Positions 9,900-22,274 of a stretch of 64,000 bases of DNA are shown here, in pieces. Origin of the DNA: Rhynchosporium graminicola. Its lineage: Eukaryota > Ascomycota > Leotiomycetes > Helotiales > Ploettnerulaceae. The notes under the pieces were generated by a model. It was not told the DNA's origin and made no database searches. It saw nothing but the letters and a program-made list of their open reading frames with translations. Both the position numbers and the translations under genes were made by a program. How positions within the stretch are numbered: position 1 is the first letter of the stretch; each line of letters opens with the position of its first letter. The stretch lies in the NCBI GenBank assembly GCA_900074885.1, contig FJUW01000052.1, positions 456,346-520,345 on the forward strand, written 5' to 3'.

Positions 9900-12800
9900 T
9901 TTTCACTAGCGTTTCGCTGCTCTTTCTATAGCGTTTTGATTTTTTAAAGCTTTAATTTCTTTCTAGAGTCCTTAGAGGCTTTCCTTTAGCTCCTAAGAGT
10001 TATAAGCTAAAGTAAACTCTTTCTATCTTACTAAGAATTATTCTTTCCCTCTAATTACTCTTCAGTCTAGTAAGGAATCGATATCCTATAGTTCTTCGCT
10101 ATTAATAAGGTTAAGCTATATAACTTCCGACGGTTCGCCGGGCCTTTACTAGTAAGGTTCTAATAGTAGAATATAGAAGACGTTATATAGCTAACTATAC
10201 TTAAGAGATAACTCTAATTAGTATACTGACTTCCTAATTCTTTTACTAATCTTAAATAAGCCTAGGAATTAGTAGTCTAGCTTCTTACTCGATCGAATAG
10301 TCTTAATATTCTTTACTAAGAGTAGAACTTATTAATCTACTTTAAATTTAACTAGTCGATAGTTCTTATTATATTATTTCGCTTACGTTTCTTTAGTTCT
10401 TCGCTAGCTATTTTGTAGCTCTTAGCGCTTCTTAACTATTTCTTCTGCTCTTTCTTTAGTAGTAAGTATTTCCCCTCTTAAGGGATTATCCTCGATACCC
10501 TAGTAATTATCTAGCGTAATTCTATACTTGGCTTTAATTAGACTTATTCTAATAGCCTTATAGTATATATTTATATACGCGAACTTCGCTATAAGTAATA
10601 AGTCTATCTAATTATCTTAAAGATAGTATACGAAATACTGTAGCTATACTTCTATAGCTTAGATTTATTATTCTATTTACTTATTAGTTTATAAGTGAAA
10701 CGCTATCGAAAGACCTTTTATTATTCGGAAGTAGAAGTATACCTCTTACTAGAACTTAGAAGTAAAGACAGAACTTCTATTAGTAATAATAACCGCAGGT
10801 AATCCGTAGTCCTTAAACTAATAATCGATAAATAGCCGAGCTAAAGCTAGCGTATTAATTATCTTTAAGTAAGATATATATTTAATATCTTTTATATACC
10901 TATCGATAATCACTAGTAAGCTATCGGAGATTCTCCCTAAAGAGCTCCTCTTATAAGGCAGTAGATCTATAATAAAGTCTATAGTTATTAACTCAAATAA
11001 CTTACTTAGCTAGCTAGGCGCTTATATCTCGCTAGCTGTTTTTATTCTTCTTACTTTTATCCTTTAATAAATATTATAACTTTTAATATATTCTTTAATA
11101 TCTAGCTTTATCTTCTACTAATAGTACTTTCGCTAGATAAGCTTTAGCGTCTTATCCTAACTAAAATAGCTTATAGTTAGATTATTATAATATATCTTTA
11201 TAATTTCAGTATAAATAGCTTCGTCTAGCGGAACATAAGCCTTTCGCCGGTATCTAAATAGCCCTTCGCTATCGATACTCTAATCTATATCCTCGGTTTT
11301 CTGTAATCTAGCTAACTTCTTAATAGTAAAAGCGTCTCTTTTCTATAGCTTTTATAAGTATTAAGAGAAGTGAGTTCGATTCAGAGTTTATTATTTCGGT
11401 TCTTATAATACTCGCTATAAAGAACTATAGTATATTATATCTATAGTTATACTAGCTAGCGCCCGGCTTCTCGCTAGTGCCTCTTAAGAGGGTATCTAGA
11501 CCTCTAAATAAGTTCTATAAACTATTAAGCTTTATAAATATATATCGCTAGTTAGGTATAGAGGTTATATCTATAGCCTCGATTAGTACTCCTAAGGATA
11601 TACTATTAGTAAGTTATAAAATCTGAGTTAACTAGCATAATATACTATTATTCGGACGCCAGTTACTCTCTATCGTATCGCTAGCTTTACTAGGTATATA
11701 GATTAACTTATCTTTAATTATATTTCGTAGCTTATTTTATAAAGTAAGAAGTATAATATTTTCCTTATCTTTCGCTGGCTTATAGTTAGGCCTTCTTAAT
11801 AGTCTATCGGCAGGATTATTTTTTCCTTATCTATAACTTAATATAAAGTTATACTTAGATAGCTCTAGAGCTTATTTAGCTTATTACTAGCTTAATACTA
11901 TTGTAATTATAAAGTAACAGAGGTTACTATAGTCTATTAATACTTTAACTAGAGCTATATTACTTTTAAGGTAATACCTCTAGTATATAAAATACTTAAT
12001 AATTATAAGGAGTTCTTAGTTATATACTTCGTAATTCAGCTCGGTAAGCTCTAGCTTTTTGCTAAAGAACGCGATAGGGTACTAGACGGCCTTTTCCTCT
12101 TCTTTTACTAGCTACTCTCTAGGCTAAGAGAGAATTCCCGCGATAGTAAACTCAGAAGTATTAGCCTCTAGCTTTCTCGGCTTTAGTAGATCGAAGTATA
12201 TAAGAAAAGGTACTATAGTAAACGTATTCTTTAATACGTTAAAAGCCTCCCTTTCTATAGTACTCTATCTGAAAATAGGAGTAGGTTACCCTTTCTTCTT
12301 ATTACTTATTAAGCTTATTAGAGGTTAAGTAATTACTAAGAATCTTATAATAAACTACTAGTAGAAGTTTATAAACCTAATAAAGACTTATATATCTCTA
12401 ATACCCTTAGGTTATAGCTACTCTCTAATAGTATTTATCCGGCTCGAGTCTATTAAAACGCTAGCTAAAGAGATAATATAGCTTAGAAACTCTATACTCT
12501 TAGTATTAAACGAGCACTTTAATAGCTTAATAAAGAGGTTTATATACCGAAGTCTCTCTAGTACTTAGCGGACGTATTATTTATATTATAATAAGTCGGC
12601 AGAATAGATTAGGATATTATTAAGGTATATAATATAAGTAATATCGACGAGGCCCGCTAGCGTATTATTAATAAATACCTAGAAGGTCGCTAGTGTATTT
12701 AATAATCTAAATAGTATAACTTAGTACTTATAGTGCTTATATCAGGTACGGAATATAGTTCTCTATTTATTACCCTAGTGAATTCAGACGCGGTAATAAG

Positions 12801-13321
12801 TATTTTATAGATTCTAATTTAGTAAATACTTTAGTATCCCGGAGCTTATCTAGCGTTTCGCTAATTAATAGCAGAAGGTACTAGTCCTTAATTATAATTT
12901 TATTTAGTACCTAGTAATCGATATATAATCAGAGACTATTATCTTTCTTTAATATAAAGAGAATAGGTATACTTATAGGACTACTACTTTTCCTTATTTA
13001 ACCTTTCGCTTCTAATAAGTTAAGGTATTCCTAGAGAACCTCTAGTTCTTTCTTAAAGAGATTATAGATTAGAGAATAAGATACTTTTACTCCTAGTTCT
13101 AGTTTAATAGCGTATTAGTAGCCTTCTAATAGAGGCAGCTTACTTCTCTTCTCTTCAGAGAATATATCTTTAAAGCTATTATATATAGAGGGAATAATAA
13201 GCGTATCGCTAGTATCTATCTAGTATATAGTATATAAGTTAGGTATTATAGCGTATATAGGAGATTTCTGTTCGTTAAAAAGAGTTATAAAAGCTCGAGG
13301 TGCTATAATATTAAAGTTATC
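9900..13321 (-). pseudogene. pol remnant of element A: RT, RNase H, integrase, chromodomain
   Basis: Reading down the minus strand from 13.3 kb, Ty3/gypsy domains appear in canonical order. The reverse transcriptase start is at about 13.0 kb (SSPISIPILFILKKDNSL, YIDYRVLNK). The RNase H region follows. The integrase core is at 10.2-11.2 kb (DFIIDLLPYKR, LLVIIDRYIKDIKY, KDYGLPAVII, then AKYRITLDNY). Near 10.0-10.1 kb is a chromodomain (DIDSLLD, RVIRGKE, FLVR, KEF). Stops are TAG/TAA at Trp and Gln positions. The 5' part of the element is displaced by element B, inserted at 13322. Confidence 0.8.
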
Positions 13322-13589
13322 TGTGACGACAGCTCACCTGAATATCATATAAGAAGAAGGATAGATAACAGGGCCCAAGTTCATAGGTATCCCGGCAGAA
13401 CTAGTATCCGACCTAGTATAGTATCGGACTAGTACCGGCGTATATATATAAGGTGCTTTATACTCTATCTCTCTTCTTCTTCCTTCCTTATCTTTTTGTT
13501 TCTTTTATAGTAGACTATATAAGATCGCTCTTAGCCTCCCTACTCGTTTATTCTTACTTATATACTGCCTTAAGTCTTATATCGTTATA
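13322..13589 (+). repeat. Left LTR of element B
   Basis: 268 bp. The 3' half (from CTCTTCTTC to TTATA) is shared with the LTRs of element C, showing a family relationship between B and C. Confidence 0.9.
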
Positions 13590-13649
13590 TTAAATAAAAA
13601 GATTAAGATAGCCGGAGATAGCTTACTATAATATCTTACTACTAAGTTA

Positions 13650-16600
13650 GTTATTCGATAACTACTTATATATAGCTAAGATACTAGAGATCTCTCGGAT
13701 AACTATAAATTAGGGTTTAATTTAGCTTATCGTAAATAGTATAATAGAGGAGGTCTTTACTAACGCTCCTTTAATAACCCCCTTAGTATAAAGGAATTAT
13801 AGATAGATTTTGAAGAAAGTATAATAAATACCCCGGAACTTTAACTTCTATATATCGCTGCCGAAATAGCCCTAATATACCCCTTTTTAAGCTACTATTA
13901 TAGCTCTTAACTAATAAACTAGAGACTTCTCTAGTTCTAGAGGAACTTAACGCGATCCCCCTTATTCTACTTCTGAACTTAACTTATTATACTTTTCTTT
14001 ACTTTAAATATCTCTTACCTTAGAGAATATTAATACTTTATTAAGGAAGTACTAAACGAGAAGGAAAGGAAAATAAAAGCGAAATTTATTAGGAGTATAA
14101 TCGCTAAGTACTCTTATTACTATAAGTGACTCGAACCTGATCTGTTCCTTCTTATAATAATTAGTAGATTAGGAGGAAAAGAATAACTCTCTAGAAGATA
14201 CTATAGATAGACTAATCTCTATATAAGATAAGTTCCTTATAAGGGTCCCTCGCTTATCTTCGACTCTCTTACTAGAACTAATATTATAATCTCCGCGTAT
14301 AGCGGAGTTTAATAACTTAATAAACTCTATTCCGATATATAGTACTAAGAGAGAAGATACTATTCCTAATAAACTATCTCCCTCTCCCGGCGCCGAATCG
14401 GTAGAGTTACGCTCTAGGAAGTCTTATCTTACTAAGAAGATCTTACCCTTAGATAATAGATCGGACTCTACTTTCCTCTAATAGAGAGTATCGATACGAG
14501 ACTAGCTAGCTATAAACGCTAACTATTATCCTACGGACTTCTCTTAGCGCGTTCTTATATAAGGGCTAGTTACTAGATTAGCTAAGGAGTATCTTACGCC
14601 TTAGTATCTTACTAATAAGTTTAAAACTAGCGATAAAATAATCTTCTTATTAGAGGAGAACTTTCTTACTAGTTTAGAGGAAGATAACTATTATAACGCT
14701 TTCTACTACTTAGAAATATAATAACCTAGCTATATACGCGAGACTTTCGCTAAGTTTCGTAGTCGATTTTAAAGTGTTATTATCTAAAGTAAAGTTAAAA
14801 AGAAAGAGTAGTTTTTCTATATATAAGATAAGATTATACTATCCTTACGCGCTTTAACTCTTATTATTAAACTAATATAAAATAAGGACTACGCTTCTAT
14901 AGTTAGATCCTTACTTTCTTTTAATACTAAGCGTTACTATAACTTAGAACATACTTATCCCGAGAAAGCTACTACCTAAGTATAGTACTATAAGCTTACT
15001 ATTACTATTATAACTATTACTAGTTCTACTTCTTACTAGTCCTTAAGCTTAGCTCCTTAATAAATTACTCCCGCACTATACGTATATACTTCTACCTTAA
15101 TATAGGCTAGTACTCCCTTCGCGCTAAAACGCCTTATTATCTCGACCGGAGAACCCCTTAGGTATTATAGTTATAGATAGCTCAGTTATATTAAGCTAAA
15201 CTGCTTTAACCCGCCTAAGGTTTAATTAATCAACGAATTTCCGGAAGAGGATTAAGTAACTAAGGAAGCAGTAGAAGATATACTCTCTGAATCTAGATTA
15301 ATACTAAAGGGAAATAATAAGGCCTAGGTAAAAACTCCTTCTTAGGTCTATATAAGTATAATCTCTCTAATCTTAACCTTAACTCCCTAATAAGAGATAA
15401 GTAATTTATATACCTAACTATAGTTAGTATAAATAAGCTAAGAGTCTATATAAATAGCTTAATCGATACCGGAGCGAATAGTTACTTATTTATTAATTAT
15501 ACTCTTACCGGACGACTATTAGGGGCTCTCAGTATTAAAATCGAGCTATTACCTTATTCTATTTTAATATATGATTTCTAATAGTCTATTAGAACTTATA
15601 TTACCTATTTTATACGTTTATACTTTTCTATTAATAGTAAGCGTATTTATAACTACCCTTTTATTCTCCTCGATTTAGGATAATAAGATATAATTATTAG
15701 TATTAAATAGATATAACGATTTCAGGTTAAGCTAGATACGCTCTACTATAAGCTACTATAATCGGAACGTTATTTAGCTACTCTCTGATACGATAAGGAG
15801 ATAATTATAACTCTACTACCTTATAAACTTAATATTAATTAATCTTACTAAATCGACGCTAACGCGCGGGACTTAGCTATAAACTAGCTAGATTAATATT
15901 AATTATACTAAACAGTAGCAATACGGTATATTAACGTATTATTCCTACTTTTTAACTTATTTCCGCTTATCGCTAAGGAATCCGAACCTTTTTCTGCTCT
16001 GACTTTATCGAGAAAGGCACTTGCGCCGAAACTTTACTATAAGTGTTCCTTTTAACTTCTAAGGATCTAGAAACCGGTTCTGATTTACTAAATTAGTACT
16101 ATAGCTTTTTATTTTAATATAAAACGTAAAAGTTCCGAATTATTCTTTACTAGTATCTATAAGATAAACCGCCTCTTATAAGACTATCTAAATAGTAACT
16201 CTCCTAAGGATTCTAATACTGAACGACTTATAGCCGAAAAGCTACTAGAATAATACTATACCCTTAAGGAAGCCTTTTCTAAGCGGGATTCTAATATTCT
16301 TCTGCTATATCGCTTATACGATTATAAAATTATTCTAGAAGAACTATTACTTAATATATATTCGCTTTTATATTAATAATCTATAGATAAACTATAAGTA
16401 ACTAAAGAGTATCTTATAGAGAACTTAGATAAGGGATTTATCGAATCTAGCTAAAGTCCCTTTATATTACCTATACTATTTATTAAGAAGGCCGATAGAG
16501 GATTATACTTCTATATCGATTATCGTAAGCTTAATACGATCACTCGAAAGGATTCCTACCTAATACCTAGGATCGATAAGCTCTTAACTTATATATCTAA

Positions 16601-19270
16601 AGTAATAATCTTTACTAAACTAGATATCCGGGTAGTATTTGACTATATCTATATAGACCCTGAATCTGAGGAGTATACTACTTTCCGAACTCGCTTCGGA
16701 TCCTATAAATATAAAGTATTACTTTTTAGGCTCTATAATAGACCTAGTACGTACTAGCGATATATAAATAATATACTACTAGATTACTTAGATAATTTCT
16801 ATATAACTTACTTAGATAATATTCTTATATACTCGGAAACGCTCTAAGAATATAAGGAATATATTAAATTAATACTATAATACTTAATAGATATTAGACT
16901 CTAAGTAGATATTAAGAAAAGCGAATTCTATATTACTCGGACTAAATACCTCGGATATATTATTACTATTAACAGAATCGAGCTAGATCCCGAGAAGGTA
17001 GTACTATTAATAGACTAGAAGTACCCCGAAATAGTAATAGCTATAAAATCTTTCCTAGGATTCTATAAGTTCTATTATTAATTTATTCGGAATTTCAGCC
17101 TTATTACTAAACCTCTCTTAGTATTTATTCGGCCTATAGTACTATAGAATTTCACTAATGATTATAAGAAGTCCTTCGACGATTTATATTAATAGCTATT
17201 ATTAGTGCAGAAACTATACTATTTCGACCCTAAATTATAAACTAAACTAGAAACTAATACTTCTAATAGTATAATAGCTAGAGTTATCTCCTAATTATAT
17301 AAAAATAACTAGTAGTATCTAATTAGATTCTACTCCTATATTCTTAATAGATATAAACTAAACTAAGAGATCTATAATAAAGAATTATATATTATTATTA
17401 AGTCTTTCCGGAAATAGAGACCGGAACTTATATCTCTATAATACTATACTAGCGTATATACGGACTATCGATCCTTAGAATACTTTATAACTACTAAAGT
17501 CCTAACTAGTAAGTAAGCTAGATAGATAGAATTCCTTTTCGAATTTAACTTTTAAATTATATATATATTTAGTAAAGATAACGCTAAAGCTAATATCCTT
17601 AGCTATAAGGAATAAGATCTAAGGATATAGGAATAATAGAAATAAGATAGTAGATCTCGGGTTTTACTACCTCTAGATCGCTTAGACCTTAGGATTAACG
17701 CGGAAATAGCTAAGTATTATATCGATTAAATTAGTTATATATACCTAATATCGCTAAGGACTAATATACTATCGGAACTCGTATATAACTTCTTTAATTT
17801 AATCGAGAAACTATACTAATTTAATTAAGAATTATTCTCTAAGGAACGAAATATATTAGGAGATAGCTATATTATTAACGATAGTTTACTACTTTATAAT
17901 AGTCGTCTATACGTATAACGCTATATCCTGCTATATACTTATTTAATTAGCGAAGTTCACGATTAAGTTTCCTCCGCTTATCTAAATACTCGTAAGACCG
18001 CCGAAATAATTTCTACTTATTACTACTAGAAAGGACTCGTATTAAATATAAAATAGTATACTTATAATTACTACTTCTATTAGTACTCTTATCCGAAGTA
18101 AACGAAATAGTAAGGATTCCTCTACCTATTACTAGTACTTAGCTACATTATAAAGTACTTAGCTATAGATTTTAAGGACTTCCCGCCTAATAACTAAGGA
18201 TTTAATAAGATATTAGTATTTATTAACTACTTAGGGAAGGACTCTATATCGATACTATACTACTATAATATCGATACCCGCGGGATAGTAATATTATTTA
18301 TCTAATAGATATATTATTTCGGATATACTCTTAAGTTAATTATATCAAACTAAGGAGCTTAATTAGTCTTATCATTCTAGTAAGAGTTTTACTATATAAT
18401 TAGAGTTAAAGTTAAGCTCTCTACCTCTTTCTACTAGTAAACTAATAGATAAACGGAGATTATAAATTAGTATATTAACTAACGCCTTAAACCTTTTATT
18501 AATTACTACTAAAGTAACTAGGGTAAATTATTACTAATAATAAACCGCGCTTAAGTAACCTTACCTTACGACTCTATCGGTATAGCGCTATATACCTTTA
18601 AATATAGTATACTACTATAGAATAGCTAGGACTAGAAGTAACTTACCAGATCGATACTGTAAGAGAAGCTTAATTATACTAATACTAAATCCCTAGCTAA
18701 ATATACTAAATCCGCTATCGAGGTTATAAAAGCTAATATACTAGCTACTTAGTATAGGATAAGCGCTATAACTAACCCGAAATAGCGTAATATTAACTAG
18801 GAAGTTAGAGATAAGGTATTTCTCTTTATAAGGAACCTTAAGAATCACTAGCTAAGTAAGAAGCTATCTAGTCTCTAAGCAGGACTATACTAGGTCCTAG
18901 CTAAGATTAGATACTCCTATAAGCTAGATTTACCCCCGGGATCTTCTATTTACGATATATTCGCTTCCGAATTACTCTTTAAGGACCCGGACGACCTATT
19001 ACTAAGCTAGGAGTTATAAAACCTACCCCTAGAGGTTATTACTACTTAAGAAGAGTAGGAGTTATAAGATATACTCGCTATATAGCTCCTAAGAGGTAAT
19101 CTGAAGTATTAAGTTAGCTAGCTAAGCTACGACCCGGACCTAACTTAGTATAACGCTTCCGACTTAATAAGAGCTCCGTATAAGCTTAGAGACTTCTATA
19201 CTACTAACTTAAGTAAACTTAGACCTCCGCGTAAACTAGATTAGTAGATTAAGGCTTAAGAAGATAGAAT
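13650..19270 (+). pseudogene. gag-pol remnant of element B
   Basis: The gag part (about 13.65-15.0 kb) ends with a damaged CCHC knuckle near 14.94 kb (RYYNLEHTY). A protease motif, LIDTGANSYLF, lies near 15.47 kb. The reverse transcriptase at 16.45-17.1 kb is very clear (YRKLNTITRKD, FTKLDIR, EYTTFRTRFGSYKYKV). Its active-site box reads YLDNI instead of YLDDI, a G-to-A change. RNase H and a zinc-binding/DDE integrase follow to about 18.9 kb. A chromodomain-like block closes the frame near 19.05-19.2 kb (DILAI, RRGNLKY, YDPD). Dozens of TAG/TAA codons make it non-functional. Confidence 0.85.
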
Positions 19271-19374
19271 AGATAACTATAGTTACTTAGAGGATAATAA
19301 GCTATTATAGTTACTAGTATTAGAATTTATTACTAAGGATAATCCCCTAATTATACTCTATAATAACGCCGTAT

Positions 19375-20345
19375 CTAAAACTCTACTTCTTTAACTACTT
19401 CTATTTTATTAGCTTTCTCTCCTAAGTTCTCCGGAGCTTCTAGTAAATCTGGAATATCTAGAACCGGAACTATTATATCTAACTCCTTATCTAAATCTAC
19501 TAATATAGCCTTAGTAGTAGACTAAGTATAATAACTAATCTTACGGGCTTTCTTCTTTAGAGAGAGTCCAGGAGTATCTAGATCTAACGCTATCTTTAAA
19601 CTAGAAAGTAAATTCCTTTTTCCTCTAGTATCAGATATTATAGCTTTAAATATAGTTTTCTTCGCAAATTCCCGTATAATACCGTTTAACTCCTTTATCT
19701 ACTTTAATACTATTTATATTATTAATTTAGATTTCGCCGAATCTACTATTAAAAGATCTAGATCTTATATCACGTTAGTATTATACTAGTACCTAAGGGT
19801 TTAAGATCGTAACTTATTACCTTAATAAACTCTAACTCCTTAAATACTTTCTCTATAGAACGCCTTAAAGCCTAAGTTTCTACTAATTATATAGTAGTAA
19901 TCTCTAACGTAATAGTAGAAGTAGCAGATTTCGCGAGATAATAAATCCGATTAATAGCCTTATAAGTAGCTACGATACTACTCCGATTTAGCTCCGCGTC
20001 CTTAGCTTCGCTACTAGGAAGTAAACTAGATAAAATAGTATACTTTATATTAATATAATTAAGTAATTATAACGCGTTAGTATATATAATTACATTTAGG
20101 TTTAAGTAACTTATATACTTATAACTACTCTTTAACGCTGAATAATACTTATAAAGCTTAGAGTTAAGCTTATTAAATAAGTATAAGAGTTCTAAAATAG
20201 GAGTATTATTATACTTTATCTTAAGAAAGGCGCGAATATACTGTAGGTAATATATATAATACGCTACTGAAAGAGTACTAGTAAGTACTAGTAAAGGTAC
20301 TATAGGAGTTAGTATTATAGATCTATAAAACTCTTATACCGCACT
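19375..20345 (-). pseudogene. Antisense reading frame in the 3' tail of element B
   Basis: Between the chromodomain and the 3' LTR, the minus strand reads as protein-like sequence. One block without a stop for about 85 codons (LSVAYYIYYLQYIRAFLKI ... YKYISYL) continues, with only a few TAG/TAA, through AKDAELNRSSIVATYKAINR and VFKELEFIKVISYDLKPLG to about 19.75 kb. After a frame change (indel or unrecognised intron), a second block runs from DLDLLIVDSAKSKLII to a TAG at 19375-19377 (IREFAKKTIFKAIISDTRGK, VDLDKELDIIVPVLDIPDLL). The expected stop density for RIP-treated noncoding DNA is much higher. The family is not recognised. It occupies the same place and orientation as the antisense frame of element A. 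Confidence 0.5.
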
Positions 20346-20697
20346 TAAGAACTATCCCTAAGATTAAGATAGGAAACTTACTTATATTAAGAGAAGAGTT
20401 AATTAGGTCGATTAATATATAAGATTATAGCAGATTACTATAGTAGTTAGTAATAATACCTACTCTAAGAGCTATATCGCAGTCTAAGGAGAATAAACTT
20501 ATAAGTTAAAGTAGTTATCGCAGTTAAAAAGGAAAAGCTCTAATATTAATAAACTCTTTCCTTTATATACCTTACGCCCTACTTAAACTCGACTCCTACT
20601 ATAAACAGATAAAGTAAATACTACTTACTGCTCGATTTAGAAGCTATAACTAATATAGTACTATTATAGCGATATAACTAGTTAGAACCTAATAAAG

Positions 20698-21158
20698 AAT
20701 TTACTACTACTAAAGAGCAGCTAGCGCTTATTACGCGAATATTAACGAAAATAGTTATAATAAAGACTAATTCCAGTATAAACTATAACCTTCCGAGCTT
20801 AGGGTTAAGCTCTTCTTAGGGGGGGGGTAATATAACAATAGCTTACCTGAATATTATATAAGAAGAAGGATAGATAATAGGGCCTAAGTTCATAGGTATC
20901 CCGGCAGAACTAGTATCTGACCCGGTANAATTTACTACTACTAAAGAGCAGCTAGCGCTTATTACGCGAATATTAACGAAAATAGTTATAATAAAGACTA
21001 ATTCCAGTATAAACTATAACCTTCCGAGCTTAGGGTTAAGCTCTTCTTAGGGGGGGGGTAATATAACAATAGCTTACCTGAATATTATATAAGAAGAAGG
21101 ATAGATAATAGGGCCTAAGTTCATAGGTATCCCGGCAGAACTAGTATCTGACCCGGTA
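20698..21158. other. Assembly artefact: N flanked by two identical 230-bp copies
   Basis: Bases 20698-20927 are repeated exactly at 20929-21158, including the run of nine G, with one N at 20928 between them. A real tandem duplication in RIP-exposed DNA would be expected to differ. Two overlapping contig ends joined by a placeholder explain it better. Confidence 0.93.
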
Positions 21159-21329
21159 TAGTATCGGACTAGTACCGGCGTATATATATAAGGTGCTTTA
21201 TACTCTATTTCTCTTCTTCTTCCTTCCTTATCTTTTTGTTTCCTTCGTAGTAGACTATATAAGATCGCTCTTAGCCTCCCTACTTGTTTATTCTTGCTTG
21301 TATACCGCCTTGAGTCTTGTGTCGTTATA
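21062..21329 (+). repeat. Right LTR of element B
   Basis: 268 bp, immediately after TTAGGGGGGGGGTAA. A truncated extra copy of its first 97 bases lies at 20831-20927, next to the assembly N. Confidence 0.9.
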
Positions 21330-21334
21330 TTATC

Positions 21335-22274
21335 TAAATCTTTTAATTTATAAGGAAACCTCTATTACTTATTCTTAAAACTTATCTGAGGATCTATATC
21401 CTTTAACTATAGCTACCTTAATATTAGGTCTATAATTAGTATATCGATAACTCTTAGCCGAAGAGTATCGACTCTAGTCTATCTAATCGAATCGGCTATC
21501 TCTACTTAAGTAACTATAGTACTAAAGATAACGCTTTTATTTTGTAAAAGTATCTAGAAAGTCCTCGGTCTTTCGCTAGTAAGTTTAAGCTCGTATTCTT
21601 TAGTAATTAGTCTTAATATAAAGTTATCTTCTGCTCTACTATTAATAAGGGTAGTTATCGATTTCTACTTACCTTAGGATAGAATCTTTATTTAGATTTC
21701 TATCTTATTATCTAATAAACCTAGCTCGGATATAGAAGATACTATAAGTTATAGCTTTCCTTAGCGTTTATATTTAGTATCGCTAGTATTTGATTTTAGA
21801 TAGTTCAGAGAGATATATCTATATTTGTTATAGAAATAGTACTAAACCTTAGAGATATCCCGTCTCGCTAGTTACTCCTTAATAGATATATTATTAAGAT
21901 ATCTTCTCTTTTCTTATCTTTATTAGCTCTTATCTTATCGATCGTTAGTTCTTCGCTACTACTTATACGAGTTATCCTTCTTCGCGTTTAACTCCTTATA
22001 TTTCTGCTCTTCAAGTTCCTTCTATCTTTTATTACTATTAGTACCTTTAGATAGGGTATAAGTCTCTTAAAGAATAATAGTAGAAATAACTTAGTCTCGG
22101 GTCTAAAGTCTATTAGCTTAGTTATTCTTAACGATTTTCTAGCGAATCTCTAGGCGGATCTTATTAAATAAGATATCTTATAATTAATACTTAATAAAGA
22201 GTTTAAGTTATTCCTCTTTTTCTTTAAGGTAATTTATAAACTCCCTAATTAGTTAACCTAGCTTTTAGTAAGCG
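21335..22274 (-). pseudogene. gag/protease part of element A
   Basis: This stretch lies between the insertions of B and C and belongs to element A. On the minus strand a nucleocapsid zinc knuckle can be seen at about 21.82-21.86 kb. The spacing is C-x2-C-x4-H-x4-C, but the Cys and His positions are now Tyr (YYFYNKYRYISLNY), as expected from G-to-A and C-to-T changes. Toward 22.2 kb the frame shows gag-like charged helical sequence. Confidence 0.6.

Larger units (their letters stand above)
13322..21329 (+). mobile_element. Element B: Ty3/gypsy chromovirus nested in element A
   Basis: Two 268-bp LTRs (13322-13589 and 21062-21329) and a perfect 5-bp duplication TTATC at 13317-13321 and 21330-21334 define the element. 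A polypurine tract with nine G precedes the right LTR. The left LTR starts TGTGACGACAG, and the right copy has the RIP-converted version. Its true length is 231 bp shorter than written, because 20698-21158 contains a duplicated end joined by an N. Internal order on the plus strand is gag, protease, RT, RNase H, integrase and chromodomain, then a 1.5-kb tail with an antisense frame. All coding frames are broken by RIP-type stops. Confidence 0.92.
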
